Source: Myrica gale
Lineage: Eukaryota > Streptophyta > Magnoliopsida > Fagales > Myricaceae
Assembly: GCA_963930655.1 (NCBI GenBank)
Contig: OZ005608.1
Coordinates: forward strand, 24,763,271 to 24,827,270
DNA length: 64,000 nt
Direction of reading: 5' to 3'
Shown: positions 38,438-50,389 of the stretch, one piece after another
Numbering within the stretch: the stretch's first letter is position 1
Layout: each line of letters opens with the position of its first letter
The notes under the pieces: generated by a model
What the model saw: only the letters and a program-made list of their open reading frames with translations
Told to the model about the DNA's origin: nothing
The model's database searches: none
Translations under genes and position numbers: made by a program

Positions 38438-39696
38438 ACCTCAGCTAATTCAGAATCTAATGAGGCTCCAATCTCGCAGGTTGATCTCTCAACCTTTAGT
38501 GAAGGTCTGTTTATCTTATTCTAGTGCTTAGGAATCTTTTGTTGGCTGTTCTCTTCCTTGAATAAGTACAAAGAAGGGAATGACTGTTTATCTACTGAGC
38601 TGTAGTTGTTGTTCAACATTTAGAGTGATAGAGAGAGAACAATCTCTTGGGTGACTCGTACCGATCAGATTTATCTGGTAACTACTTCCACGACTTAAAA
38701 ATAACACTATGATTTTGTTAACAGATTCTGTAGGTAAATCTAGATATGTAAAGCAGACATCTCAGAATACAGAACGCCCAGATCTTGGGAATGCACGTGT
38801 TGTAGTAACTGGGGGGCGTGGGTTGAAAAGTGCTGAGAACTTCAAGATGTTAGAGAAGCTCGCAGAGAAACTTGGTGCAGCTGGTACATTTTACATTTAT
38901 AATGAATTTTATTTCTTGCATCTTGAACCAACAAGCATATGCCATTATTGTCAATATGATCGTGTCTCTTTATTCTAAAATGTCAGTACAATTTTTTGAT
39001 TCTTTCTTCTTGTGTTGGCTCAGTTGGTGCAACTCGTGCCGCTGTTGATCAAGGATTTGTTCCTAATGACCTCCAGGTAACACCTCTTATGGGTATCTCC
39101 AACTTAAACAAATACCATGACATGATATCCTCTGATTGCCCCTTCATTCCATTGGTTCCCTGGTCTTTATAATCTTAAATCTGTTAAAAATCATTTCTGT
39201 TAAAACTCATTTCCTTGAATTCTGGGTATGTAATAGAGCAGAGTAGAAGTGCTTCAGCTGTTCACGATTCTGAATTTGGAAGCCATTTGTAGGGTTTTTA
39301 TATTTTCTTTTCTTGCCCTGGTCTTTGTTGGGACTGCTTTTTTGTCAGGTTGGTCAAACTGGAAAGATTGTCGCCCCAGAGTTGTATATGGCATTCGGTG
39401 TATCAGGAGCCATTCAGCATTTGGCAGGCATGAGAGATTCCAATGTCATTGTTGCTGTGAACAAAGATGCAGATGCACCCATATTTCAGGTGGCAGCTTA
39501 ACCTTTTTGTGCTCTCTCGGACTCTTAATATTGTCTAGGCGATTTCATCATCTTATCCTTGGCTGCTCAAATCGTAAGATTTAAAACGTGAACAATTATT
39601 TCTCCCTTTTGTGAAGGCAGTGGTTATAAAGTAAGCAAGACCGAAAAAGATAACTTCTTTCATTTTTTTTTCTCTAAACAATCATAAAGCATACCA

Positions 39697-40170
39697 TTAA
39701 GTCTGCAGACTCAAAAGAGCCCCAGAGTCAGAGTCTGTTACATCAGAAGGTAAAGTCTTGATACATATAACACCATAAACCTTCTGTTCAAAGCACCAAT
39801 GGGCTAGATTATGGGCAGCGTAATTTCTCGCCCTAGGAGTCCAGACAAAGCTCCACTCCAAGTGATCTTGTAGAAGCTGCCTCATAGTGTCCACTTCACC
39901 TGCAATCACCCAATCTGGGTTCCTGTACCTATCCGACACTTGGTTCACCAGCTCTAAACAATCTCCTTCAATAATCAGTGGACAGCCCACATAAGAACCC
40001 GCAATCTGGCAAGCCAATCTCGCTTCTTTCATTTTTGATCTGTGGTGGGGGTCTCGGGTTTTTCTTTTTCCCTTTTCTTCTAGACCGCGCATGGGAGGGG
40101 GGAGGGAGTGGCGTGTCAAGGATTGCCTCTTCAAATCAATGGCCAACTTAAAGAGAATTGGATCACTCAA
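39697..40170 (-). pseudogene. RNase H-like (LINE-type) fragment in an ETFA intron, antisense
   Basis: The part from about 40035 to 39700 reads KEARLACQIAGSYVGCPLII, then EGDCLELVNQV, and later ARNYAAHNLAHW. This is the pattern of the RNase H-like domain found in plant LINE elements and related proteins. The N-terminal 40-45 residues look unrelated. A T-run at about 39664-39673 (A-run on the minus strand) just beyond the 3' end fits a poly(A) tail of a 5'-truncated LINE. No clear target duplication was found. It sits in the last ETFA intron and does not touch the splice sites. Confidence 0.6.
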
Positions 40171-40801
40171 GTTTCTGCCTCTGAGAGCTAGTTTTTATAT
40201 TCTTGTCCTAGATGAAATTATACCCTTCTAACGACTTAGTTGAATTGCAGGTTGCTGATTATGGACTGGTCGGCGATCTTTTTGAGGTCATACCGGAATT
40301 GTTAGAGAAGCTTCCAGAGAAAAAGTGAAACTCTAACCTATGCAGGCTCCCTGAAAATCTTGCTGAATATTTTGATTTTAAGAAGTTCCAAAATGGATGG
40401 AGTACTTGAAAGTGGTATCTGATATCTTTTCTTTGAACTTCCTTCAACATGAAATAAAACTTACCCTTTCATTATGCCTTCAATTGGTCTCAAACCGTAC
40501 AAAAACATAGAGAGAGAGAGAGAGAGGCTGAACCTTCTCAAATATCAGAGCCTGGTTTCTATCTTGGGATCTGCTCTGCCAGTCTACTTTGCTAACATAA
40601 CAGACACCCAAAAATATCGTTTAGCTCTCACGACTCAAATTAATCTTCTCGCCAGGTTTCGTCAAAAACTCCAACCGGATCGGTATACCATTGTGTTATC
40701 GTGTCCATGGTCACATGTGAAGCAAAATGTTCCTCTTTTCGTCTTTTCATTCCAAAATTATTTTTGACAATAAAAATAGCTGAAGACGCAACGTTCGACA
40801 T

Positions 40802-40872
40802 GCGCATCTAGTGTAGTGGTATCATATTACCCTCCCACGTTACTGACCGGGGTTCGATTCCCCGGATGCGCA
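40802..40872 (+). tRNA. tRNA-Gly (anticodon CCC)
   Basis: The gene is 71 nt with a perfect 7-bp acceptor stem (GCGCATC with GATGCGC), a D-arm (TAGTGTAGTGG), a T-arm (CCGGGGTTCGATTCCCCGG) and discriminator A. The anticodon CCC is at 40834-40836 in loop CTCCCAC. The anticodon stem TTACC/GTTAC has two mismatches (first and fourth pairs) where the canonical gene reads GGTAA, so function is possible but weakened. A T-rich stretch follows about 20-30 bp downstream. Confidence 0.85.
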
Positions 40873-42297
40873 ATTTCCTGTTCTTTATTTCTTTTCTCTC
40901 TTCATTCCTGTTTAGATATAACACAGAATATGAAGCACTTCTCTCGCTAGGCCCTTTTATCCCAAAGATTCTTTATTTTTAACAGATCCTACCTTGATCG
41001 AAGTCTTCCTCGATAAACATCAGTGCTGACCATCAATCCCACAACAGAGCTGAGTCTGATGGATATCCTCAAGGAATCAAGGAGACTGAGATGAGTGGAT
41101 GACCTGTTTAATCTTTTGTAAGGAATCAAGGACACTGAGATGAGTTGATGGCCTGTTTAAACATTTGTGATGGTCCTGATGGATATCCTCTGTATCCTAA
41201 GGAATCAAGGACACAGATGATTTTGATTGAATGGCTTTTTGTTGGTGCTACTACCACCAGAGAATGGCACAAAACTTCAAACGGGCCACAGAATCTGTTC
41301 GGTGTCAATCAATGTAGAAGTGAGTTGCTATGTGTCGAACTCCTTGTCTTTATTACCTTACTTGTCAAAAAAGAACACCAACGTGGCATGTGCTGCCGGT
41401 TGTCCCAGTGGAACACACAAACTCTCTAAAAGGTACTGTAAGCATGTGGGGAGGGGGAGCTAGCGTGGGTACCCCGTTGTTAAACAAACGAGGACTTGGT
41501 TGATATATAGGTCACCAAGAACCTCAAGCAAAATATGACTTGGTTCCGACAGTTATGTCTCTAGCTTTTGTACAAGGAAGATATTGATCTCATTCTAGCG
41601 ATCAGGATAACAATTGTTTGACCAGGACAGAACAATTCAGCCACGTTCATGAAAATTATATACTTGGCTCCAACATTACCAAACTAGGGTGGTTTTCTGG
41701 AGTTTGGTTTCAGTACAGCTAGACCAACATATCTCAAACTAAGCATTCAATTGGAGTTTGGTTTTATCATGAGAAAGACGACAAGCATCGGGGAAGCATC
41801 TGACGGGCTTGTGGTATCCAATTTAGATAAGCGACAAAGCTCTAGCTCCCTGAGTTGTCCACTTAGGTGGTGGGAGATCTAAGATATGAGCATGATCTCC
41901 ACGAGCTTTATACATGGCTATAGTTGTTAAACAGGTTGTGCTCCCCTCCTGAAATAAATGCTCCCATTAGTTTTTTCTTTATTTTTATTTTTTTTCTTGT
42001 TTTAAAACTTGTGGACAAGTGAAGATCAGGGCTTTTGAAAGACTCAAATGAGGACCCCCTAAAGATAATTCGAAGATTTGGCCGACTTTTTGTGAGTTCT
42101 GTTGCCGGATTTCCAATTTTTCTTTTTTGTTTATCGTTAGCTGGACCACTCTACAAATGGAAACTTAAGCTTAATCTTTTTTGAGGATTAGAAGTGGAAG
42201 TATTAATTAAGGATGTGAATGTTTAGTCTATCCTTGGAGCTTCAGTTATCCAGGTATTTTTAAGTGTAGTCAAATGGAAGGATATATAATGGGAGGG
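40873..42297. other. Intergenic DNA with short tandem repeats
   Basis: Around 41070-41216 the words AAGGAATCAAGGA and ACTGAGATGAGT recur in imperfect tandem copies, together with GATGGATATCCTC. No gene is supported. Confidence 0.5.
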
Positions 42298-42881
42298 GAG
42301 TCGCTTCCCATTATATGTAGGTTTCCAGGTTGCTTCTCAATATTATAATTTCCCAGTCATAAGAATCTTCCTGTTTTAGTTTGCCTTCAAATGATAACCC
42401 CTGAATCTTGTCTTCATCCAGTACCAGTTCAAACATTAAAATATGCAAAAAAACTGATCTCCTCGAGCTGTATAAAGAATGGGCAACTTGGTTTTTCAAG
42501 ACCTCCAACAAATTCTCTGATTGGCTACATTCAAACATGAAACTTGAGCTTGACTTTATCATTAGGGGATGACAATTCTGTAGGGTGACAATGCCCTTCC
42601 CCCAAAATGAAAATGTTGCACGTTCTCAAGAGTATTAGTGGTGTAGGAATAAGGATGCATACTTCCTAATTTGCTTTTAGTTGGCCAGGATATATATTGT
42701 GATACTGACCTTTACATTAAACATATGAATATACTTAAAAGTCTTCTCGAGGACCTCGATTTTTTATCATAAAAAAAATGCTGTTTTGGCTCCAGTACCC
42801 GTTTTGATGGGCAAACAGCCTAAAGAATCTCCTTTTATTGTTTAAAATTAGGCATGTCAAGGCAACAGGTAGAATTATTAA

Positions 42882-43079
42882 GGTTGTGTTTGTGTTGTAA
42901 AATTTTAGTGTTGTTAAAATTTTAGGTATTGGGTTTAGTGAAAAAGTGAAGAGAGAGATAATTTTTTATATTTTTTGTAGTAAATAGTAATGATTTGATG
43001 GGGAGAGAGAGATTATATTGTAATATTTAATTGTGTTAAAATTTTAGAGGGGGTAAAATTTTGGTACACAAACGCACCC
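42882..43079. mobile_element. PIF/Harbinger-like (Tourist-type) MITE
   Basis: The terminal repeats are GGTTGTGTTTGTGT at the left and GGGTGCGTTTGTGT as the reverse complement of the right end. A TAA target duplication flanks it (42879-42881, 43080-43082). The paralogous repeat unit near 47010 reads through the site without the element (GAATTATTAAGCCAAT), an empty-site control. Confidence 0.8.
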
Positions 43080-45064
43080 TAAGTCAATCGACTGTAGCAG
43101 TGAAGGAGGTTCCTTTGTAACTCTTTGCAGCTCTAATTCCCTACGGAAAGCTTTCATCTAGACAAAGTAAGACACATGAAGAATGTGCTAGCAGGGTGTC
43201 CCATACTGACATTACCTACAGGTTGTCCTAATTCAATACCTGCTGATCAAGCATGTGGGGAGCACTGATATCAAATTGTAAAACACATGAGAACTTTGAA
43301 ATCAAGTGTATTAAGTTTGTGCAATATCACCAAGAACTCCAAGAAACATAGAAAGTGTTTACATAGTTACTTATATCAAGCTAGGGACATTAATTTGCAT
43401 ATCTATCTGCAAGGTTTCTCAGATGTTTGATTAGGCCGTAAATGAATTTAACATGATTGGCAGCTCCTAGCAAGTAAAATTACTGCAACATTTTCTTGTG
43501 ATTTAGGTGGCTTTCTTGACTAGTATGTATCGAAGCACAACAGTCTGGCATATCCAAACAAACTCTCGCTGCCTGTTTTGAGCAAAGTGAATCGATACAT
43601 CAAACAAGCAAGCAAAAGTTTAATCATAAATTAAGTTTTCCATGGTTTATGTCATAGTTGGAAGAAATGTTTACCAGATGATTGGTGTCATAGCATCTCA
43701 TTAGACCATGGATCCAATTAGGTAAGTGACAAATCTAAGCACTCCATAATTATAGATTAATCCTTCTAGATATGGCAAATATCTAGAACGTACATATATG
43801 CTCAAGTGATCTCGTTAATTTTATATAGACCCAAAATAGTGCTGTCATGGCTCCTAGCATACCCATGCCTACAGGTGCAAAAAGCTTAAAGGTTTCTTTT
43901 CCTTTATGATTAGATACAGGGAAGACTAGTAAACAGCTTGTTAGTAAATTTCTTTCTGCAAGTCATGAAAATCTTCCTGTCAAGTTAGCTTTCAAATGAT
44001 AACCCCTGAATCTTGTCTTCATCCAATACCAGTTCAATCATTAAAATATGCACAAAAACTCTCCTCAAGCTGTATAAAGAATGGGCAACTTGGTTTTTCA
44101 AGTCCTCCAACAAATTCTCGAGTGGCTAATCAAACATGAAACTTGGGCTAGACTGTATTATTAAGTGATGACAGTTCTATAGGGTGACAAATCCCTTCCC
44201 TAAAAATTGAAATGTTGAACGTTCTAGTATGAACATTCCATTAAATTAGTCTTTTCTGAGAGTATTATTAGTGTAGGAATGAAGAGGCATATGCTTCTTA
44301 GTCTGCTTTTGTTTGACCTGAAACTTCTAACAGATGTCGGACTTTTTACTGGCTATTTGGGCCGGATATTATAATTGTGATACTGACTTTGCATTAAACA
44401 TTCAAATGTGCTTACAAGTCTCCTAGATTTTCTGTCTCACTCAAAAGTGCTGGTTTGACTCCTATTATCCATGTTGACGGGCAAACAGCCTTAAGAATCT
44501 CATCATTTTCTTTAAAATTAGGTGTGAAGGCAACAAGTAAAATCATTAATATAGCACTAGAGGTTTGATGGGCCCCAGCCAGTTGTCCCGTCAGCGTGCA
44601 TGTCACGCGGTGGGCACTTTTTCCCTTGGGCCGCCCTTGCTCCTCGACCCTTTGATGCTGCCACCTACTTTTGCCATCAACTTTCTATTTCCATTGGTTT
44701 TTTCAGTTTTTAACTCATGGTTCATTTACGTAGAAAAAAAAAACTCATGGTTCATTTCAACTCTTTGCCCGATTAAATTTGTATCGTCGTTTAGTCGCTT
44801 TGCTGGTTGCCCACCACCTCTCTAGAAGTTATGATTAGCCATTTAGAGAATGTAATTGAGGTCTTTGAACCTCCTTGAAATAATGAAATCCCAGAATTGT
44901 CTTATGATAAAAAAAATGTGGAGATGAGATTTATTTTAATAGAGACATGTACCTCAAACATTTGAAAATTACTTAAGTACTAATCTCCTTAAATTTATAT
45001 AGACACAAAAAGTGTTGTCTTGGCTCCTAGCGCACTTACTTGACTTCCCAATATCCTTGGCTAT

Positions 45065-46181
45065 GACTCCGGTTATTATGTGAGTGAATAAGGTTGTGAG
45101 TGTGCCGATTGCATGGTGAGGATCGCATGGGAGAGTTTGAACGGCTCAGATCGTGCCAGCGAATTAATGAAAGATAACCAGCGACCAGACTCCACCCGTT
45201 CACGCGATCCGACTTTCACGCCCAGATCGTGCCACCCACCCGTTCACGCGATAAGCCTTCGACTCCCCTTGTTCCCCTCCCTTTCTATTTCTTGTGAGCT
45301 GTAGCTTAAAACCAGAGTTGCTTTCCTCCCAAATTTCACGCCCAATCGGCATACTCACAGCCTTATGTCCTCCATTTTCTTCACCGAACACTCCGAGCTC
45401 TAAACCTCTGCAAACCCTTAATTTTCCTAAACCCATTTTGTCCTTCTGTAGACACATTCACTCTACTAATAGAGCTACGTTGGGAAGCTCTGTTGGTGAT
45501 CTCAAACTCCATTATGAGGAGCCTGGGGAGGAGGATGGGACAATGAATGAATTCTTATCTCGATTCGTATGAATAATGCATGGCAAGCTCTCTGAAGTCT
45601 ACCCAGACTATGATAAACAGACTATTGATGGAATGCTTTTGATCATTGTTGGGAAAGTTGCATTAGAGATGGAAAAGGGCGGTCTTGAGCAGATGCTTGG
45701 TGCGCAGAAGCTACTCCTTCACTGGATTTTAGTCAGGATTTGTGGAGAACAGTTTGGGAAGTCAGTAATTTGGTTTTGGAAGATATGAAAAAGGAGAGGC
45801 AGAAGGATAAGATGAAGGGATTTTTGCAATCTGAGGAAGTGAAGGAAATGTGTAGGTTTGATGGTGAAGTTGGTCTTCGTGGAGACATGCTGAGAGAGCT
45901 TAGATTCAAGTGGGCTCGCGAGAAAATTGAGGAGAGTGAGTTTTATGGATGTTTGGAGCACATGAGAAAAGAAGAGCAAGATCAAGAAAAAGAGAACGCA
46001 GAGGGAATTTAAGCTGAAACAAGGGGAGTCGAAGGCGGATCGCGTGAACTGGTGGAGTCGGGTCGCCGGTTATCTTTCATTAATTCGCTGATACGATCTG
46101 AGCCATCCAAACTCCCCCACGCAATCATCACCATGCAATCGCACACTCACAACCTTATACACTCACATAATAACCGGAGCC
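45065..46181. mobile_element. Pack-MULE: Mutator-like element carrying a captured gene fragment
   Basis: Long terminal inverted repeats of about 150-200 bp: the left starts GACTCCGGTTATTATGTGAG, and the reverse complement of the right starts GGCTCCGGTTATTATGTGAG. The left copy has an extra internal block of about 45 bp near 45200-45250, which repeats CCCGTTCACGCGAT. A perfect 10-bp duplication CCTTGGCTAT flanks the element (45055-45064, 46182-46191). Between the inverted repeats is coding-like DNA unrelated to a transposase, which is the Pack-MULE structure. The insertion lies within a unit of the degenerate repeat cluster. Confidence 0.88.
45294..46012 (+). pseudogene. Gene fragment captured by the Pack-MULE (unidentified, possibly plastid-targeted protein)
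   Basis: Coding-like sequence continues for about 235 codons with two lesions. A TGA at 45570-45572 sits between SRFV and IMHGKLSEVYPDYD (one base from TGG). A frame change near 45700-45710 is needed to reach ATPSLDFSQDLWRTVWEVS. It ends ...EEQDQEKENAEGI with TAA at 46010-46012. The N-terminal part is Ser/Pro/Arg-rich and low in acidic residues, like a plastid transit peptide, but has no in-frame ATG. The later part is acidic and rich in Glu, Lys and Met (MKKERQKDKMKGF, ELRFKWAREKIEESEFY). There is no intron, so the capture came from an exon or a processed copy. I do not recognise the parent gene with certainty. Confidence 0.7.
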
Positions 46182-47682
46182 CCTTGGCTATAGCTGCAAA
46201 AAGCTTAAAAGATCTTTTTTCCTTTAGAATTGGATGTTGGGGCAACGAGTAGTCTTATAAGGTTGCTGGTTGTTCTGTAGGCTGGATGCTTATTCATTCA
46301 GAGTAGTGTAAAAGGGATGATCATATATTATTCTTCGGTCTCCCTGTGATGGAACTAGGTATATTTGTGGACTCTATATACGGTCATATGTAGATGTGCT
46401 CCCACCTATATGTAGGTTTTGAGGTTACTTCTCAATTTTCTTTCTGATCAACGTGAAAATCTTCCTGTTTCAGTCAAGTTTCTAACTATAACCCCTGATC
46501 TTGGCTTCATCAAATACCCAATTCATAAACTAAACTATGCACAAACTCTCGTCAAACTGTATAAAGAATGGCCAACTTGGTGTTAATTTCTCTGATGGCT
46601 AATTAAGCATGAAACTTGAGCTTGACTTTATAATTATGCAATGACAGTACTTCTCTAGGGTGACAGCCATTCTCCAAAATCGCAATGTTGTACCCGCGAC
46701 GTTCTAGTATGAGCATTCCATTAAATTTCTTCTCCGATCGAGTATAGTGGTGTAGGAAAGAGGATGGTTGCTTTTGAACTTGCTTTCGTTTGGTGTGATA
46801 CTTGTGTCAGATGTGAGACTTTCTAACGGCTATTTGCCCCGCATATACATATGTTGAGATACTGACCTTGACATTAAACGTTGGAAGATGCTAAAAAGTT
46901 GATATCATCCAAAAAGTGCTGTTTTGGCTCCTAGTACCCGTGTCGGAGGGCAAATGGCCTAAAGAATCTCTCTTTCTTTAAAATTAGATGTGAAGGCAAC
47001 GAGTAGAATTATTAAGCCAATAATCGCGCGACTCTAGCACTAGAGATCATTCCTTTGTAGCTCCTTTGCAGCTCTAATGCCCCGAGGAAAAAAGCTTTAA
47101 TCCAGGCAATAAGTAAGACATATATATGCAGCTGGCCGGTGTCCCGGTTACATCAGATGCAGCTTGTCCTAGTTGATCAATACCTGCTGAAGCATGCGGG
47201 GAGCACCGATTCCAAGTTGAAAAAGATATGAGTACTTGGATACTAAGGGTAGTAAGTTTGCACCAAGAAGTACTCCAAGCGACATATAAGAGTTTCCTTC
47301 ATCTAGCTATTAAATGTTCCCATCCAGCATCAGGGACGTTCCTCAATTGTAAAATGTACTGCAACATTTTCTTGTGGGTTTTTGAGACAGCTTGACTAGT
47401 ATATGTAGACAAGCACGACATTCTGGCGTATACAACGCGCCAGCTGCCTATTTTGAGCAGATTGAAGTGATAGATCAAACAAACTAGCAATACCTGAATC
47501 ATAATTAAGCAAGTTTTCCAGATGAATGTCATAGTTAGAGAACAGCTCCATTAAGCATGCAAGACCTTGAATTTACGAGATGATGATATTGTCACAGAAT
47601 CTCATTAGACTATGGGGATCCAGTTAAGGTAAGTGACAAAGCACTGAGCACTCCCTAAATTATAGACTTAGGTACGGTCATT

Positions 47683-48360
47683 CGATATTGGACGAAAGCG
47701 AATATGCTCTAGAGAGAGAGAGGCTATGTTTTCTCTCTAGATCACCCTTAGGGTTTTCGCCCAACCTATTTCTTCCTTCAGTTTTCCGGCGAAGCTCCTC
47801 CCGTCCCGGTACAGTTCCTGTGGCCGGGATCTCCAGCAGATTTTGATGGCACCGCTCCCCAGGACAGCATCAGAAGCTCCGTACGCTCTGTTCTGGTCTG
47901 GTCCAGCGTCCCTTCGGCTGCACGTGGCCTTCATGCGCTAAACTGTGCCGCGTGTGAATCCCACGCACCGCTGAGTCTCCACCGAGGTTTTTCAGTCGTA
48001 ATGTTTCAGCTCGTTGTTTAGTTCCCTGTTGTTTTGGTTGTTTCTGCCCCGATAGGGCTTTCCCGGCCACTTGGTGGCTTTGATGCCCTCTTTGTGGGCT
48101 TGTTTCTGTTTATTTAGGTTGCCTTTGTTCTTAGTTTTAGAGCTAGTACCTATGTGGTTCCGGTAGCTACTGACTATCGTTTCCCGCCAACCTCTCTCTC
48201 TGCCCAGCATAGAGCATTTGTGGTTTATCAATCATTTTGGATCCCGCTAGCCTTTTTTGCAACCTAGTCGCACTTGGATCATTTGTTTCTTAATCTTTAT
48301 TGTATCTTGTACTCTGGATTCAATACAATGATAGCCTCACGGTATTATTTAGCCAAAAAA
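47683..48360 (+). mobile_element. Probable non-LTR retroelement insertion with A-rich tail
   Basis: A GC-richer, non-coding block ends in AGCCAAAAAAAC. It is bordered by similar sequences AGGTACGGTCATTCGA (left) and AGGTACGTACGATCATTC (right), like an imperfect 15-bp target duplication. The GC-richer blocks at 51290-51690 and 59000-59760 have a similar character (Ser/Pro-like codon mixtures, an ATCCCGCT word shared with the first), suggesting a dispersed family. No ORF2-type protein is present. Confidence 0.4.
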
Positions 48361-49501
48361 ACAGGTACGTACGATCATTCAAAGGCTTGAAATTTGACGT
48401 TGCTGAGCCTTAATTTTCTCTCTTCAAGTGAGAATCTTCTATCCTTTCGAGGAGCTAATTTCAAGGACAACCCTCTGGCCTCTGTCAATATTGGCTTCAT
48501 CATATGCCAACTCAGACATTTAAATATGCAACAAGGTACTCAACTGGCACAAAGAATGCCCAAGCAGGCTTTCAAGTGCTCGGTGCAGAGTTGTAATGGA
48601 AGAGAATTTCCCATCCCTGAGTCCTCTTCAGTTTCACTCTTCCATTTTGAAAGACTTTCTTAGTAGATATCCTGGTTGGTAATTAATTCAATGGGCACCA
48701 AGGCGCCATAACTTGTTTGCTCATCATCTTGCTGCTTGCAGGATATCAAGATTTAAGAGATTTGGTAGTTTATGTTTATCGGATATTCCTCCTGATGCAC
48801 TGAACTCTGATGGCTACTTTGAGCCCCCTTGAAGTAGGCTTTGTTTTCAATAAAGTTGTTTGCTTAGAAAAAAAAAGTGATCGGTCCTATTCTCTGATTG
48901 TTTAAGAATGAAAGCTTATGCTTGACTTTTTTAGTGGGGTGACAAAACCCTTGAACCCAAATTTTTAAAGTTGCTAATCAGGTTATAATATGAGCAAAAT
49001 CCCATAAAAGCTCATTTCTTAATGATATTGAACGTGGGAACGAGGATGCATGCTTCTTAGTTTGCTTTTGTTTCAAGCGCGCGCCAGTCTTTCTAAGTTA
49101 GGAAACGTTCTAATAGATGGCCAGGCATTAACACATCTTAGAGATTTATTTTAATATAAATATGGATCTAAAACATTCGAACATGGTTAAGTGATCTCCT
49201 TACTTTTTTTTATAGACCCAGTAAAGTTCTGTCTTGGCTCCTAGGCCCTAGCATCCTTGACCTTCTCAATACCCATGCCTGCAGCTGCAAAAAGCTAAAA
49301 GATGTCTTTAATTTCCTTTAGAACGAGATGCAGAGGCAACTAGCTAGTGGCTGGACAGCTTGTTAAATAATCAATCGATCATGCATAGAGCTAGCTAGTG
49401 AGTGTCTTCTGCATGCTGTAACCATATTACTGATCAGTTTAACAAGGTAATAGCATGCACAGCTGGTTGTAATTGTGTAGTGTAAATGGGATGAGGTATC
49501 C

Positions 49502-49653
49502 GGCAAAAGTTATGGTGTGATTGAGGTTATCGTGTGAGTGTGTGAGTGGACGAGTGAGATTAGAAGTTGATAAATCTAATGGCTGAAAAAATGTCACGTC
49601 ATTTAATGAACCTGACTCATGTCCACTCTCACACTCACACGATAACCGGTGCC
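49502..49653. mobile_element. Mutator-like MITE, copy 3 (152 bp, internally deleted)
   Basis: It belongs to the same family as 12943-13197 and 13229-13483: it starts GGCAAAAGTTATGGTGTGA and ends CACGATAACCGGTGCC. It is flanked by a perfect 10-bp duplication TGAGGTATCC (49492-49501, 49654-49663). About 100 bp of the right half is missing compared with the other copies. Confidence 0.88.
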
Positions 49654-50389
49654 TGAGGTATCCTTCCCTCTTCCTGTGATCGAACTAGGTGTGTTTGTGC
49701 ATGGACTCTGCCGGCTGGCCTGTTTGTACAAATTAAATAAAGTTCTTATATGCAATATGCTTACCGACTCTAAAACAAAGGTATACTTTGTAAAGCCTTT
49801 ACCGATCTTCTTTACCAGAAAGCTTATATCAGTATGAAATGAAAAAAAGGTTGAGCCTGATTGTCTTCTAAGTGAAAGTTACATTCAACCTCCCGATATG
49901 ATCAGAATGGTTCTTCCATTTTATTCAAGTTGAGTTTTCTTTTCATTTTATTTGTAAATTTAAATCAGGACTTTTTAAATAATACTGCATGTACCTTGAA
50001 CATTCGAACATGCTCAACTCTCCTTCAATTTTTATATAGACTGAATTAGAAAGTGCTATATATTTTGGTTCCTAATGTGCTTGACCTAGCTTCCCTACAT
50101 CGATCCATGCTGGCAAAAGTTTATGACAGATTATCTTTGTCTTTTTAATCATACAGAATTAGATCATGCAGAGGCAACAAGAGTAAAGATTTCTAAGTAT
50201 ATCCACGATAGAGCTATCAAGAAAGTGCCCCCTTCTATAATTAACGGCTTCGCATGCAGGCGCTCTTCCAGTCTTCCTTAAGAAAAAGCGTCTAAAGGCA
50301 ACAAGTCGGAAAGGTGGAGCTTGTCATCATAATATATAGATTTTGCATTCGCCTTGAAGAGTTCACAAAAAGTGGTATTTTGGTTCCTT

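Larger units (their letters stand above)
31942..40328 (+). pseudogene. ETFA: Electron transfer flavoprotein subunit alpha gene, split by a Copia element; 5' exon not found
   Basis: ETF-alpha is the FAD-binding mitochondrial matrix subunit that passes electrons from matrix dehydrogenases to ETF-ubiquinone oxidoreductase. Recognised exons: 31942-32124 (ASTLVLAEHEAGFIKAPS), 32677-32888, 33459-33560 plus 38443-38504 (one exon split by the Copia), 38725-38883, 39024-39076, 39349-39489 and 40251-40328 (ends LLEKLPEKK, TGA). Leaving out the insertion and one copy of the 5-bp duplication, these give 990 nt with consistent phases. The ETF-alpha signature [18 protein letters not shown] and the FAD-binding C-terminal part are intact. 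Reading into the LTR meets TAG at 33586-33588, so the product would stop about 165 codons into the recognised part. No first exon with a targeting peptide was seen. Apart from these two defects there are no stops or frameshifts, so the disruption is recent. This may be a broken duplicate or a mutant allele. Confidence 0.9.

Noticed and set aside
41071..41216. Short repeated words that could suggest a CRISPR array
   Set aside because: Units are adjoining and imperfect without regular spacers, and the window is plant nuclear DNA.
45294..45572. GTG-initiated start for the captured gene fragment
   Set aside because: Plant nuclear genes start with ATG, and no in-frame ATG is present before the conserved part, so the fragment is treated as 5'-incomplete.
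48394..48663. 89-codon ORF with a faint likeness to the C-terminal region of plant TIR-NBS-LRR proteins
   Set aside because: The likeness is too weak, other copies of the unit are broken in this frame, and no NBS or LRR motif is present nearby.
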